Shown here: positions 26,329 through 38,800 of the stretch, one piece after another
How the letters are laid out: every line of letters begins with the position of its first letter
Position numbering within the stretch: the first letter of the stretch is position 1
Assembly (NCBI GenBank): GCA_965249765.1
Contig: CBDFMR010000005.1
Location: 2,666,001 to 2,730,000 of the forward strand
DNA: 64,000 nt
Origin: CBDFMR01 sp965249765
GTDB lineage: Bacteria > Bacteroidota > Bacteroidia > Chitinophagales > Saprospiraceae
Direction of reading: 5' to 3'
The notes under the pieces: model-generated
What the model saw: only the letters and a program-made list of their open reading frames with translations
The model's database searches: none
What the model was told of the DNA's origin: nothing
Made by a program: the position numbers and the translations under genes

Positions 26329-27258
26329 ATGCCTCGAATAGCCATCATACAAGCTTCTCCTGTTTTTAATAATCTCAAGTTGACCTTAGACAAAGCAGTG
26401 GAACTCATGACAGAGGCAAAAAGAGAGGGAGCTGATATTGTTGCCTTTGGAGAGACTTGGTTTTGTGGCTATCCGGCATGGCTGGATTAATGCCCGGCAT
26501 AGGAGTATGGGATAGCGAACCGGTAAAAGAAGTCTGGCACAAGATGTCCCTCAGTTCAATGGATACCAAAGGTGCAGAAATGACCAAATTGAAAAAGCTA
26601 ACCTCTGAGCTCGCAATTACACTCATCTTCGGAGCCAACGAAATCATTAAATCAGGTAAGGGAAATTCTACTATTTATTATTCTGCTTTCATCATAGACA
26701 ATGGAATCATCGTCAATCACCATCGAAAACTAATGCCTAGCCATACAGAGCGACTTGTCCATGGACAGGGCGATGGTGTAGGATTGGCTGCTATGGAGCC
26801 TGACAATGGGCGACTCGGCACCCTCATCTGCTGGGAACATTGGATGCCATTGCCCAGACAAACCATGCATGACAGTCTGGAGCAATTGCATTTTGCCTTA
26901 TAGCTACAAGTAAAAGGAAATGAATCGTGTAGCCTCACAACATTATGCTTTTGAAGGGAGAAGCTATGTAGTTGCGGTAGGACAGACCATGCAAGTAAAG
27001 GATACTCCTTCACTACTCGATTTACCAGATACTCTGGCTGATAAACCGGATGAATATGTCCTCAGAGGTGCATCATGTGCCTTTGACCCATCGGGATCAA
27101 TGATACTACATCCTATAGGCGTCGAAGACATTGGGTACATTGATATAGAAAATTTCGATATTTGTATGAAGGAGAAAATGAACTTGTCCGTAAGTGGACA
27201 CTATCAAAGAGACGATGTATTCAATTTTGATGTAACCAGAACAAGAAAGACTGACTAG
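26329..27258 (+). pseudogene. nitrilase/carbon-nitrogen hydrolase, frameshifted
   Basis: The gene begins with an ATG directly after the tag stop (MPRIAIIQASPV). The first frame holds the catalytic Glu in FGETWFCGYPAWLD and ends near 26490. The second frame carries PGIGVWDSEP, the catalytic Lys in HHRKLMPSHTER and the Cys in LICWEHWMP, and ends at about 26900 after LEQLHFAL. The third frame continues with EMNRVASQHYAFEGRS to 27258. All three catalytic residues (Glu, Lys, Cys) survive, but at least two small indels break the frame. Intact members are about 310 residues and hydrolyse nitriles or cyanide-like compounds. Confidence 0.88.
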
Positions 27259-27309
27259 AGCGCAAATTTTTTTCTTAACCCTTGCGTTATAAGAAAACAA
27301 CCTTCCCAT

Positions 27310-28704
27310 ATGAGACAAATCATTGTTATCGCATTATGCTCAGTTACCAGCGCTTTTATCGCATTGGGCTTATACGTTAGTTTCTTCTCTGTGAAGCCAG
27401 AGACGCCGCTTGTCATCAACAATTATTCCCGTCCTACGACCCACCTTGCACGTGCCCCTGAAGTAGGGACCGAGCCTTCCTCCTTTATAGCTGCCGCCAA
27501 GGCCAGTCGTGAAGGAGTAGTCTTCGTAGAAACCATCAGTGAATCTCGTACAAGTAATACCAATGTGCATATGTCAGCGGGATCCGGAGTCATCATAACA
27601 GAGGACGGATATATCACGACCAATAACCATGTCATAGAAAAAGCAGGAGACATCCGTATCACACTCAATGACAATAGGGAGTTCAGAGCTGAAGTTGTAG
27701 GTGCCGATCCTACAACGGACCTTGCCTTACTTAAGATCGAGGCAAATGGCTTACCATTCTTAAACTTTGGTGACAGTGACCTGCTCGAAGTAGGTGAATG
27801 GGTACTGGCTGTAGGCAATCCGTTCAAGCTAAATAGCACCGTCACTGCTGGCATCGTAAGTGCCAAAGCACGTAACATTAACATATTGCAAACACAAGGT
27901 ATAGAAGCGTTTATCCAAACAGACGCTGCCGTCAATCCAGGCAACAGCGGTGGTGCCTTGGTAAATACTCGTGGTCGGCTCGTAGGAATTAATACCGCCA
28001 TCATCAGTGAGAGTGGGCGTTATGAGGGCTTTTCTTTTGCTGTCCCTTCCAACTTGGTTGAGAAAGTTGTCTACGACCTACGTACATACGGAGCTGTACA
28101 GCGAGGATGGCTAGGTATTACCATTACCAACGTCACTGATGCCATGGCCAAGGAAAAATCCCTCGAAGAAGTAAAGGGAATACACATTGATCTTGTAACT
28201 AGAAGCAGTGCCGCTGAAAAGGCTGGTCTAGAATCTGGTGACGTCATTTTATCCATCAATTCTTTTAATGTAAGTACCGTTCCTGAGTTTATGGAACAGG
28301 TAGGCAAGCATAGACCTGGCGATCTGGTGAAGATAGATTTCATAAGAAATGGGAGATTGCATTCATTAGATGTTACACTCCGTAATCAACTCAATAGTAC
28401 GGACTTTGTAGCTGTAAGAAAAGACAAGGTATTGAGAGAAATGGGATGGGAACTTCGCGAGCTGGATACAGAGGAAAAAGGGAGGCTTCGCAACGATGGT
28501 GTCTATGTGGTTTCCATTTATCAAAACTCAAAAATCTCCAGTACAAATATGGACCCTGGGTATATAATCACCTCTATCAACTCACAGAAAATCTCAACGG
28601 TAAATGAACTGATAGAGCTAGTAAAAGATGCGGATGGACGGCTTTATGTTGAGGGCTACTATGAGAATTATCCAGGCACCTATCCTTATTCCTTTTACAA
28701 GTAG
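27310..28704 (+). CDS. HtrA/DegP-type periplasmic serine protease with two PDZ domains
   Basis: 464 residues. A single N-terminal hydrophobic segment (3-25) is a signal peptide or anchor. The trypsin-like domain has the triad H107 (TNNHVIE), D137 (TTDLALL) and S213 (GNSGGAL). PDZ1 lies at about 270-365 and a more divergent PDZ2 at about 385-455. It degrades or refolds misfolded envelope proteins. The protein is a normal length and undamaged, unlike the gene before it. It is the last intact chromosomal gene before the IS-rich region. Confidence 0.95.
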   Translation: MRQIIVIALCSVTSAFIALGLYVSFFSVKPETPLVINNYSRPTTHLARAPEVGTEPSSFIAAAKASREGVVFVETISESRTSNTNVHMSAGSGVIITEDGYITTNNHVIEKAGDIRITLNDNREFRAEVVGADPTTDLALLKIEANGLPFLNFGDSDLLEVGEWVLAVGNPFKLNSTVTAGIVSAKARNINILQTQGIEAFIQTDAAVNPGNSGGALVNTRGRLVGINTAIISESGRYEGFSFAVPSNLVEKVVYDLRTYGAVQRGWLGITITNVTDAMAKEKSLEEVKGIHIDLVTRSSAAEKAGLESGDVILSINSFNVSTVPEFMEQVGKHRPGDLVKIDFIRNGRLHSLDVTLRNQLNSTDFVAVRKDKVLREMGWELRELDTEEKGRLRNDGVYVVSIYQNSKISSTNMDPGYIITSINSQKISTVNELIELVKDADGRLYVEGYYENYPGTYPYSFYK

Positions 28705-28721
28705 GTTTCTGGTCAGCACAT

Positions 28722-29013
28722 CTATTCCCGAATCTCGATTTTCACCATAGCTCTAATTTCGTCATTTCCAGGATTCGGTGCAAGTGTATAGACGACATAG
28801 GGGTTTTGCCCGTCTTTTCCTTGCTCTGGAGGTCTTGCCTTTCTTATATTCTTTTGGCCCCGACATACCGGGATTCAAAACTTGGTCCAAAAGATCAAGG
28901 CTGTGTAGTCTTTGCCTGAAACAAGACAGCCCTCACATACCCAACCAAGACGTCTGTATTCTTCTCATCATTATGGGTCTTCCAATAAACCCATCATCAA
29001 TTTAATGCCTCTC
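28722..29013 (-). pseudogene. decayed gene, C-terminal part readable
   Basis: The minus strand reads KDGQNPYVVYTLAPNPGNDE and ends ..VKIEIRE at a stop at 28722-28724. Upstream pieces in other frames (NTDVLVGYVRAVLF, VMKTKHWDGLQL) look like parts of one protein broken by several indels. The product is not recognised. Confidence 0.35.
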
Positions 29014-29212
29014 TTTTTCTGAACTCGTGGTTAGCTGTAATCCATCCCAGTGCTTTGTTTTCATAACGGCAAAGCCTACAAGGCCTGTTTTACCAAGATA
29101 TTTAATAAAATTCCCGATTGATCAAATAAACGACCCTCATCTGGACCTCAATTCCACTAATACCAATCAAACTACCTCTCCACCACCAGTTTGCCACTCG
29201 CCTGCCTGCCTG

Positions 29213-29634
29213 CTATGTCCTCACTCCCCAGAAATATACCCCACTGCCCATGGTGGACAAGTCGACTTCCATAGAAGTACTTCTTTCTACTGCACGGCGA
29301 TACATTTCTCTGCCCAGTATATCATATATGGTCAGTTCTACCGGCTTATCAATTTTAGGTATATCAAAGTGAAAAGCCCATCTGATGGATTGGGATAGAC
29401 CTGTACTCTCTTCAGTTTTTCTCCATTATCTTCTGTCGCAGTAATGAATTGTATAGGGAAGCAATCCGGCTTGATACATCCTACTGAGTCTGTTTTCACC
29501 AGCCACACGTCTATGCTTTCTGTATTGCGAAAAAATCCCGTAGCTACAATGTCGCCATTCTCCAGTTCTTCTATGTCAGAAAACGAGCATGACTCGTACT
29601 TACCTGTATACGTCTTGACCCTACTCTTTCCTTA
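29213..29634 (-). pseudogene. T9SS sorting-domain protein, C-terminal remnant with a frameshift
   Basis: The upstream frame reads GDIVATGFFRNT, DVWLVKTDSVG and VQVYPNPSDGLFTL. A frameshift follows near YPNPSDG, and the second frame continues IDKPVELTIYDILGREMYR and ends SGVYFWGVRT at a stop at 29213-29215. YPNPSDG, TIYDILGRE and SGVYFW are the A, B and end motifs of a type IX secretion C-terminal domain. DVWLVKTDSVG is a repeat often seen just before it. So this was a secreted or cell-surface protein of which only the end remains. Confidence 0.75.
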
Positions 29635-29843
29635 ACTAACATTGATGAGCCGTGTATCCCGTTCTTGACAGCATATATTCTCTGATTATTTTTTTCAGCC
29701 AATTCGAATTATAGCTTGGCATTTTCATTCTCCATCTCACTCCATGGTCGAAAAATAATCAAGGGAACCTTTAAGGTTTTAACATATTGATTTGGTCGAC
29801 AGTCTTTCATTTCACCTCCATTTCTACTAGTCACTCTTTTTTT

Positions 29844-30142
29844 TTAAACTATATTATCTGATTCTAAGCCCTCAGTATCTAAATAATAAGTAACAATTTC
29901 TATTCCTTTTAGATCCCAAAATTTGTCAATTTTATAAGGCTGAAAACCAATTGATTTTAACATTTGCTCAGCTTTAGTATGTTCATCATTTCCGCGCTCG
30001 TGAGACAGGTATTCCATGACTACGAAAAGAGAATTTTCTTGCAAGTACTTATTTAGCCCTATGATAACCTTAAACTCGTCTCCCTCGACGTCAATTTTTA
30101 TTATTCTTGGATTGATGTTTTCTATTGAAAGAAAAGGATGTA
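29844..30142 (-). pseudogene. FkbM-family methyltransferase, C-terminal remnant
   Basis: The frame enters from the left end of the ISKra4-like element and reads IIKIDVEGDEFKVI, the conserved post-motif of FkbM methyltransferases. It runs to the stop at 29844. The N-terminal SAM-binding half is missing, so the IS or an associated deletion truncated it. The family methylates sugars or related groups, often in polysaccharide or glycoprotein pathways. Confidence 0.7.
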
Positions 30143-31396
30143 TGACAAAATGCAGGATTAAGCTGCAAGTTTGATCAAATCATCGATGATATTCCAAGCA
30201 CAGCTCTTTTGATAGCATCTCAAATTGGCAATTGCCTGAGCTCCTTTTATTGACCATTGTTGACCTGAGAGTTTCAATCTTTGTTGTATCACATTTCGAT
30301 GGGCGGCCTCTATAGGTCCTCAACCTATCAATAAACCTTTGTCTTTGTATGTTTTGTAAAGCATCCGATCTTCATGTTGTTCATAGTAATTGATGGCTAT
30401 TTGTTTAGCCTTACTTGCTGGTTGACTCTTGGATCTTATATTTTTGATATTGGAGATCTCTTTCAAGACTTCATCATCAAGCAGCAAGTCCTTTTGCTGG
30501 TCAAGCCATAGTTTTCTTTTTTGTTCATCACCATATTGGTGTTTGGCTAAGTCTTCTATTTTCTCTACAGCATGGTAATAATCAAGAATCTGGATGGCTC
30601 CTGGGTAGTTGTCTTCCACCCACCGCCATATCCATTTGGCACCATCTGCTACAAATACCTTTGGGTTAGTTATCATTGATAAATGCCTTTCCACCTTGGG
30701 TGAAAAATCGTCAACACTCCCTAAGTGACTGACGTATACTGTATCGACTATCTCTTTTCTATTGACCTGAATATCAATGTTTTGACTCTCGTGAAATACA
30801 CGTGCCAGCTTATTCTCCTTCCACTTTTATTCTCTAGTGAAAAGCATGCAAGCATCGACCATCACATAGGTGTGTTCATCCTTGTCTTTGGATGGTACAA
30901 GCATATACTCCGTATGGTTTGCTTGTACTATAGGGTCTATCTGTGCTCTATATCACTCGCTTACTCTCTGAAATTGCTTAGCACTCAAGTCAATGCCCAA
31001 TAGTCTCTCTAGTATTTGAGAAGCATCCTCAAATACAGACCCCTGTGATAATAAGCATATCAAAGACTGCATATACATGCTCATCTTAAATGCCTGATGT
31101 TGTAACAAATGATCCTTCTTTAGATCAATGCGCCCAAATATGGTCAATACTTTTTTTTGCATTACGATCCTTGGGCAACTTGCCGCGGCTATTGGTTAAC
31201 ATACTTCGCCCTATTCGCAAGGTTCGCTCAAATAAATCCTTCTCATACTCATAGGCATCCGTCATCTTAGGTTCTATCTCCAGCCATGCATCTACTTCTG
31301 CTTCTACTGTTCTCAGGATCGACTGCTTTATTTGTTCTTTGTCCATGTCCTGTTAGGTTTAGGTTATACCTATAACGTTGTATCTGCATTTTGTCA
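30143..31396 (-). mobile_element. ISKra4-like insertion sequence, decayed, 1254 bp
   Basis: Terminal inverted repeats TGACAAAATGCAG (30143-30155) and CTGCATTTTGTCA (31384-31396) are perfect. The transposase inside is broken. No target duplication is obvious. It truncates the FkbM gene on the left and an IS30 transposase on the right. A solo copy of the same end is at 54995-55008. Confidence 0.8.
30158..31346 (-). pseudogene. ISKra4-family transposase, several frameshifts
   Basis: Three frames hold consecutive pieces. They are the N-terminal MDKEQIKQSIL piece (31346-31125), a middle helical piece (31162-30953), and a catalytic piece with VFVADGAKWIWRW and QILDYYHAVEK (30694-30320). The tail continues in a further frame with LSGQQWSIKGAQAIANLRCY to a stop at 30158. 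Intact proteins are about 400 residues. The order of the pieces shows decay by indels, not rearrangement. Confidence 0.8.
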
Positions 31397-32325
31397 TTCA
31401 CCCTATAAGCAGCAAGAAATAGCAGACGCAATAGACAGAGACAAGTCCGTTATCTCAAGAGAAATTGGACGCAATTGTGACTTACGAAATGGAACCTATA
31501 AAAGTGATCTTGCAAATCGCAAATATAAACGGCGTATTGAAACGAAGGCTAAACGCATACGGTTCACACCTGAAATACAAAAGCTTGTGGACAAAGGACT
31601 GGAGCAGCAATGGAGTCCAGAGCAGATAAGTAATTTCGACTATGGAGATAATGCTGAAATGGTGAGTCACGAACGCATCTATCAGTATGTGATCAAAGAT
31701 AAAAAGGAGGGAGGAAGTTTACATATGCATCTGAGATGTAAGAAAAAGTATCGAAAACGTATAGGTAGCAGGGATAAACGGGGTAATATTAAGGATTCAA
31801 AGAAAATCAGAGTGAGAGGCCAAAAATCGTTGAACAAAGAAAGCGAGTTGGAGATTTTGAAGTGGCTCTGGTAATAGGAGCAAATCACAAAGGAGCAATT
31901 CTTACGATCAACGAGCTGAGGACAGGATATGCGAAAGTCAGAAAATTATTATCCAAGAACGCCAAAGAAGTGTCAAGGATGATAGTAAAAGTCTTGAAGC
32001 CATATGCTGAAGTATGCAAGACAATCACCTCTGATAATGGGAAAGAGTTTGCAGACCATAAGTTTATAAGTAAGCAGCTTGGAATAGACTTCTATTTTGC
32101 AGACCCATATGCGAGTTGGCAAAGAGGAGCAAACGAAAATTACAATGGACTGTTAAGACAATATTTTCCAAAGAAAAGTAGCTTTGAAAATATATCTTGG
32201 CAAGAAATAAAAAGTGTAGAACGCAAATTGAATATGAGACCTAGAAAACAGCTAGGTTATATTTCACCAGTAGACAAAATAAATTCTCTAACCAAAGTTG
32301 TATTTGTAGCTTGAATTCAGGAAAC
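31397..32325 (+). pseudogene. IS30-family transposase remnant
   Basis: The frame begins abruptly at the ISKra4 edge with SPYKQQEIADAIDRDKSVIS, the helix-turn-helix of IS30 transposases. It runs to about 31850, and after a frameshift near GDFEVALVIGANHK it continues to 32314. The first catalytic Asp of the DDE triad (normally GDWExD) is replaced by Ala; TSDNGKEF and ANENYNGLLRQY still hold the second Asp and the Glu. The N-terminus is cut off. So the element is dead, and it was hit later by the ISKra4 insertion. Confidence 0.82.
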
Positions 32326-32392
32326 ATAATAAATACCACTACTCAAACGACCTGAATCCCTTGTCTACAATGTACAATGTGACATGGGATTC
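32323..32392 (-). pseudogene. fragment of a T9SS C-terminal domain
   Basis: Positions 32323-32347 are identical to 32891-32915, the end of the sorting domain of the giant gene. The minus strand reads DSGRLSSGIYYV. It is the cut-off end of a paralogous secreted protein, broken at the right edge of the IS30 remnant. Confidence 0.5.
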
Positions 32393-32422
32393 AGGTCTAC
32401 TTCCTCTATCTCTATCCATTAA

Positions 32423-32779
32423 TCATGCATGATAATATCTCTCTCGAAATATTTTTCCGTCTTTCCATTCAGTAGCTACAATTTGTTCTGATAACATCGT
32501 ACTACCATCTTTCAGCTTTAGTTCCATAACAGCATCATAGTATGAATGATTGCCGTTGATGGCATAATTCCCAACATCATAACGAACAAATTCTGCCAAT
32601 TGATTGTCAATGAAGTTCTGCTCGAAGTTTACACAAAAGGCTTTTCCATGTTTAGGTTCACCATTTGCTTCTTGTAAAACAACGTCATCGTCCAAATAAA
32701 GATTCATTGCTTCAATAAATCTCGCCTCTTGTAACAAAGAAAAAATGTGTTTTAGGTTCTTTTCAATTTTATGCTCCAC
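32423..32779 (-). CDS. SnoaL/NTF2-like domain protein
   Basis: 118 residues, single domain. It has an N-terminal helix pair (FSLLQEARFIEAMNLYLDDDVVL) and then a curved sheet with MELKLKDGSTMLSEQIVATEW and KIFRERYYHA. This is the cone-shaped NTF2-like fold of small cytoplasmic proteins such as ketosteroid isomerase relatives. No catalytic set can be assigned. It is intact although it is surrounded by broken genes. Confidence 0.72.
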   Translation of the reverse strand: MEHKIEKNLKHIFSLLQEARFIEAMNLYLDDDVVLQEANGEPKHGKAFCVNFEQNFIDNQLAEFVRYDVGNYAINGNHSYYDAVMELKLKDGSTMLSEQIVATEWKDGKIFRERYYHA

Positions 32780-32833
32780 TTATCTAAATATATAGTAATA
32801 AAAAAAGTGTCCGGAATATTCATAAACTAAAAA

Positions 32834-35800
32834 TTAATGATTGATGACACTTAATGGTATCGTCTGAATCCTTAAACCCACCTTCAATCGAACATAATAA
32901 ATACCACTACTCAAAAAACGTGAATTCCTTGTTGTCCATGTGACTGACTGATTTCCTGAATGTTGACTCTCTCCATTCAATAGGTTATCTAGCACACGAC
33001 CTGTAGCGTCAAATATAGTAACATATACCTCGCCTCTTTCTGGCAAATTATAAGTCAATACTGTACTATTAGATACCGGATTTGGACTTGCACTCAAATA
33101 GAAATCAAATTTTTCAAAATCATTTATACTTAATACTATTCCATTATTAGGTTGACAAATAACAGGACAATTGATTATCGCTCCAGTAGGCATTAAGCCA
33201 TTCAACAGCGGATTATTCGGTCCATTGTTTCCAAAAAAGTCCACAACCAGACCTTGATTCATTAAGTCAATCAAATCTCCTAGTCCTGTAATTGCTCTTC
33301 TCTCTCCATCGGCTATTGCCTGATCCGTCCACATATTCATATGTGCATCCCACATTGGAGAATAATTGGAGTTCTCGTCCGTATTATCAGGATCAAATGG
33401 AAAAATATTAACTGGATCTAAGCCATTATCAAGTATGGTCGATGACAATCCTTGTCGATTTTCTCCTGTAGCTCCATCAAGTGCTATAGTCAGTCCATTT
33501 GTATTTGGTGAAAATCCTAGTAATACATTGCTCCCATCAAAATTTGAATTTCCTATGTTTGGCAAATTACCCAATCTTGGCGCATGTACCCCTAATTCAA
33601 TCGCTGCTGCTACATCCACTGATGCATCCGTAACTAAGTGATAATAACCTCTAACATTTCCTTCCCAGCCATCTAGCAGTTGAAAATCAGCCCATCGCTC
33701 TGCAATGTTGATCTCATTAATTCTGTCATGATCTCCTGTACCATTCGATATAATCTGACAATTAATTACTTGGCCACTTGGTAATACAACTAACGATGAA
33801 TATTCTGCATCACCTACTGCTCCTGGTTGTACCGAAGCCGGAGGAAAAGCTGCCGCACCTGTGCCTGGTTGTACATCTTGAACGGGGCTAAAATCTACAT
33901 TACCCTTAAAGATGATTCGTCCATTTTCCAACTCCACACGCTGTGCTGCATCTGCATGTTCTGCATTAGATCCAAAAATCAATTTCGGCGATAAGATTGC
34001 TCCATACTCCGCAGCCAACTCAATCGATGTCGCTTCTGTAATGATATAATAAACATCTGATCCATCTGGCGCTTCCCCCTGGTATAAAGGTAGACGAGCA
34101 CTTGCCAGTGCTGGGTCTTCCAAATTGTCTAGCGAAATCGTGCTAGGCAAAAATACATTATATTCATCTGGAAAACTCCTTGAGCTACCATTCCAGTCAG
34201 CTACTGTCCGATTTGCCTCTGAGGCTCCTAACTCAACTATCGATTGAGCTTCTTCTTGTGGTGTCAACACGACGTCGACTCCTTGAAAAGGTTGGCAAAT
34301 AACAGGACAATTGATTATCGCTCCAGTAGGCATTAAGCCATTCAACAGCGGATTATTCGGTCCATTGTTTCCAAAAAAGTCCACAACCAGACCTTGATTC
34401 ATTAAGTCAATCAAATCTCCTAGTCCTGTAATTGCTCTTCTCTCTCCATCGGCTATTGCCTGATCCGTCCACATATTCATATGTGCATCCCACATTGGAG
34501 AATAATTGGAGTTCTCATCCGTATTATCAGGATCAAATGGAAAAATATTAACTGGGTCTAAACCATTATCAAGTATGGTCGATGACAATCCTTGACGATT
34601 TTCTTCTGTAGCTCCATCAAGTGCTATAGTCAGTCCATTTGTATTTGGTGAAAATCCTAGTAATACATTGCTCCCATCAAAATTTGAATTTCCTATGTTT
34701 GGCAAATTACCCAATCTTGGCGCATGTACCCCTAATTCAATCGCTGCTGCTACACCCACTGATGCATCTGTAACTAAATGATAGTATCTGCGATCATTTC
34801 CTTCCCAACCATCTAACAACTGAAAATCAGCCCATCGCTCTGCAATGTTGATCTCATTAATCCTATCATGATCTCCTGTACTATTCGATATAATCTGACA
34901 ATTAATTACTTGGCCACTTGGTAATACGACTAACGATGAATATTCTGCATCACCTACTGCTCCTGGTTGTACCGAAGCCGGAGGAAAAGCTGCCGCACCT
35001 GTGCCTGGTTGTACATCTTGAACAGGGCTAAAATCTACATTTCCCTTAAAGATGATTCGTCCATTTTCCAACTCCACACGCTGTGCTGCATCTGCATGTT
35101 CTGCATTAGATCCAAAAATCAATTTCGGCGATAAGATTGCTCCATACTCCGCAGCCAACTCAATCGATGTCGCTTCTGTAATGATATAATAAACATCTGA
35201 TCCATCTGGCGCTTCACCCTTATATAAAGGTAGACGAGCACTTGCTAGTGATGGATCTTCCAAATTGTCTAACGAAATCGTGCTGGGCAAAAATACATTA
35301 TGCTCTTTTGGAAAACTCCTCGCGCTACCATTCCAGTCAGATACTGTCCGATTTGCCTCTGAAGCTCCTAACTCAACTATCGATTGAGCCTCTTCTTGTG
35401 GTGTCAACACGACGTCGACTCCCTGAAAAGGTTGGCAAATAACAGGACAATTGATTATCGCTCCAGTAGGCATTAAGCCATTCAACAGCGGATTATTCGG
35501 TCCATTGTTTCCAAAAAAGTCCACAACCAGACCTTGATTCATTAAGTCAATCAAATCTCCTAGTCCTGTAATTGCTCTTCTCTCTCCATCGGCTATTGCC
35601 TGATCCGTCCACATATTCATATGTGCATCCCACATTGGAGAATAATTGGAGTTCTCATCCGTATTATCAGGATCAAACGGAAAAATATTAACTGGGTCTA
35701 AGCCATTATCAAGTATGGTCGATGACAATCCTTGACGATTTTCTTCTGTAGCTCCATCAAGTGCTATAGTCAGTCCATTTGTATTTGGTGAAAATCCTAG

Positions 35801-38800
35801 TAATACATTGCTGCCATCAAAATTTGAATTTCCTATGTTTGGCAAATTACCCAATCTTGGCGCATGTACCCCTAATTCAATCGCTGCTGCTACACCCACT
35901 GATGCATCTGTAACTAAATGATAGTATCGGCGATCATTTCCTTCCCAACCATCTAACAACTGAAAATCAGCCCATCGCTCTGCAATGTTGATCTCATTAA
36001 TCCTATCATGATCTCCTGTACTATTCGATATAATCTGACAATTAATTACTTGGCCACTTGGTAATACGACTAACGATGAATATTCTGCATCACCTACTGC
36101 TCCTGGTTGTACCGAAGCCGGAGGAAAAGCTGCCGCACCTGTGCCTGGTTGTACATCTTGAACAGGGCTAAAATCTACATTACCCTTAAAGATGATTCGT
36201 CCATTTTCCAACTCCACACGCTGTGCTGCATCTGCATGTTCTGCATTAGATCCAAAAATTAATTTCGGCGATAAGATTGCTCCATACTCCGCAGCCAACT
36301 CAATCGATGTCGCTTCTGTAATGATATAATAAACATCTGATCCATCTGGCGCTTCACCCTTATATAAAGGTAGACGAGCACTTGCTAGTGATGGATCTTC
36401 CAAATTGTCTAACGAAATCGTGCTGGGCAAAAATACATTATGCTCTTTTGGAAAACTCCTCGCGCTACCATTCCAGTCAGATACTGTCCGATTTGCCTCT
36501 GAAGCTCCTAACTCAACTATCGATTGAGCCTCTTCTTGTGGTGTCAACACGACGTCGACTCCCTGAAAAGGTTGGCAAATAACAGGACAATTGATTATCG
36601 CTCCGGTAGGCATTAAGCCATTCAACAGCGGATTATTCGGTCCATTGTTTCCAAAAAAGTCCACAACCAAACCTTGATTCATTAAACTTATCAAATCTCC
36701 TAGTCCTGTAATTGCTCTTCTCTCTCCATCGGCTATTGCCTGATCCGTCCACATATTCATATGTGCATCCCACATTGGAGAATAATTGGAGTTCTCATCC
36801 GTATTATCAGGATCAAACGGAAAAATATTAACTGGGTCTAAGCCATTATCAAGTATGGTCGATGACAATCCTTGACGATTTTCTTCTGTAGCTCCATCAA
36901 GTGCTATAGTCAGTCCATTTGTATTTGGTGAAAATCCTAGTAATACATTGCTGCCATCAAAATTTGAATTTCCTATGTTTGGCAAATTACCCAATCTTGG
37001 CGCATGTACCCCTAATTCAATCGCTGCTGCTACACCCACTGATGCATCTGTAACTAAATGATAGTATCTGCGATCATTTCCTTCCCAACCATCTAACAAC
37101 TGAAAATCAGCCCATCGCTCTGCAATGTTGATCTCATTAATCCTATCATGATCTCCTGTACTATTCGATATAATCTGACAATTAATTACTTGGCCACTTG
37201 GTAATACGACTAACGATGAATATTCTGCATCACCTACTGCTCCTGGTTGTACCGAAGCCGGAGGAAAAGCTGCCGCACCTGTGCCTGGTTGTACATCTTG
37301 AACAGGGCTAAAATCTACATTTCCCTTAAAGATGATTCGTCCATTTTCCAACTCCACACGCTGTGCTGCATCTGCATGTTCTGCATTAGATCCAAAAATC
37401 AATTTCGGCGATAAGATTGCTCCATACTCCGCAGCCAACTCAATCGATGTCGCTTCTGTAATGATATAATAAACATCTGATCCATCTGGCGCTTCACCCT
37501 TATATAAAGGTAGACGAGCACTTGCTAGTGATGGATCTTCCAAATTGTCTAACGAAATCGTGCTGGGCAAAAATACATTATGCTCTTTTGGAAAACTCCT
37601 CGCGCTACCATTCCAGTCAGATACTGTCCGATTTGCCTCTGAAGCTCCTAACTCAACTATCGATTGAGCCTCTTCTTGTGGTGTCAACACGACGTCGACT
37701 CCCTGAAAAGGTTGGCAAATAACAGGACAATTGATTATCGCTCCAGTAGGCATTAAGCCATTCAACAGCGGATTATTCGGTCCATTGTTTCCAAAAAAGT
37801 CCACAACCAGACCTTGATTCATTAAGTCAATCAAATCTCCTAGTCCTGTAATTGCTCTTCTCTCTCCATCGGCTATTGCCTGATCCGTCCACATATTCAT
37901 ATGTGCATCCCACATTGGAGAATAATTGGAGTTCTCATCCGTATTATCAGGATCAAACGGAAAAATATTAACTGGGTCTAAGCCATTATCAAGTATGGTC
38001 GATGACAATCCTTGACGATTTTCTTCTGTAGCTCCATCAAGTGCTATAGTCAGTCCATTTGTATTTGGTGAAAATCCTAGTAATACATTGCTGCCATCAA
38101 AATTTGAATTTCCTATGTTTGGCAAATTACCCAATCTTGGCGCATGTACCCCTAATTCAATCGCTGCTGCTACACCCACTGATGCATCTGTAACTAAATG
38201 ATAGTATCGGCGATCATTTCCTTCCCAACCATCTAACAACTGAAAATCAGCCCATCGCTCTGCAATGTTGATCTCATTAATCCTATCATGATCTCCTGTA
38301 CTATTCGATATAATCTGACAATTAATTACTTGGCCACTTGGTAATACGACTAACGATGAATATTCTGCATCACCTACTGCTCCTGGTTGTACCGAAGCCG
38401 GAGGAAAAGCTGCCGCACCTGTGCCTGGTTGTACATCTTGAACAGGGCTAAAATCTACATTACCCTTAAAGATGATTCGTCCATTTTCCAACTCCACACG
38501 CTGTGCTGCATCTGCATGTTCTGCATTAGATCCAAAAATTAATTTCGGCGATAAGATTGCTCCATACTCCGCAGCCAACTCAATCGATGTCGCTTCTGTA
38601 ATGATATAATAAACATCTGATCCATCTGGCGCTTCACCCTTATATAAAGGTAGACGAGCACTTGCTAGTGATGGATCTTCCAAATTGTCTAACGAAATCG
38701 TGCTGGGCAAAAATACATTATGCTCTTTTGGAAAACTCCTCGCGCTACCATTCCAGTCAGATACTGTCCGATTTGCCTCTGAAGCTCCTAACTCAACTAT

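Noticed and set aside
28778..29398. + strand frames of 75 and 123 residues.
   Set aside because: The minus strand carries recognisable secreted-protein remnants here; the + frames are their shadows.
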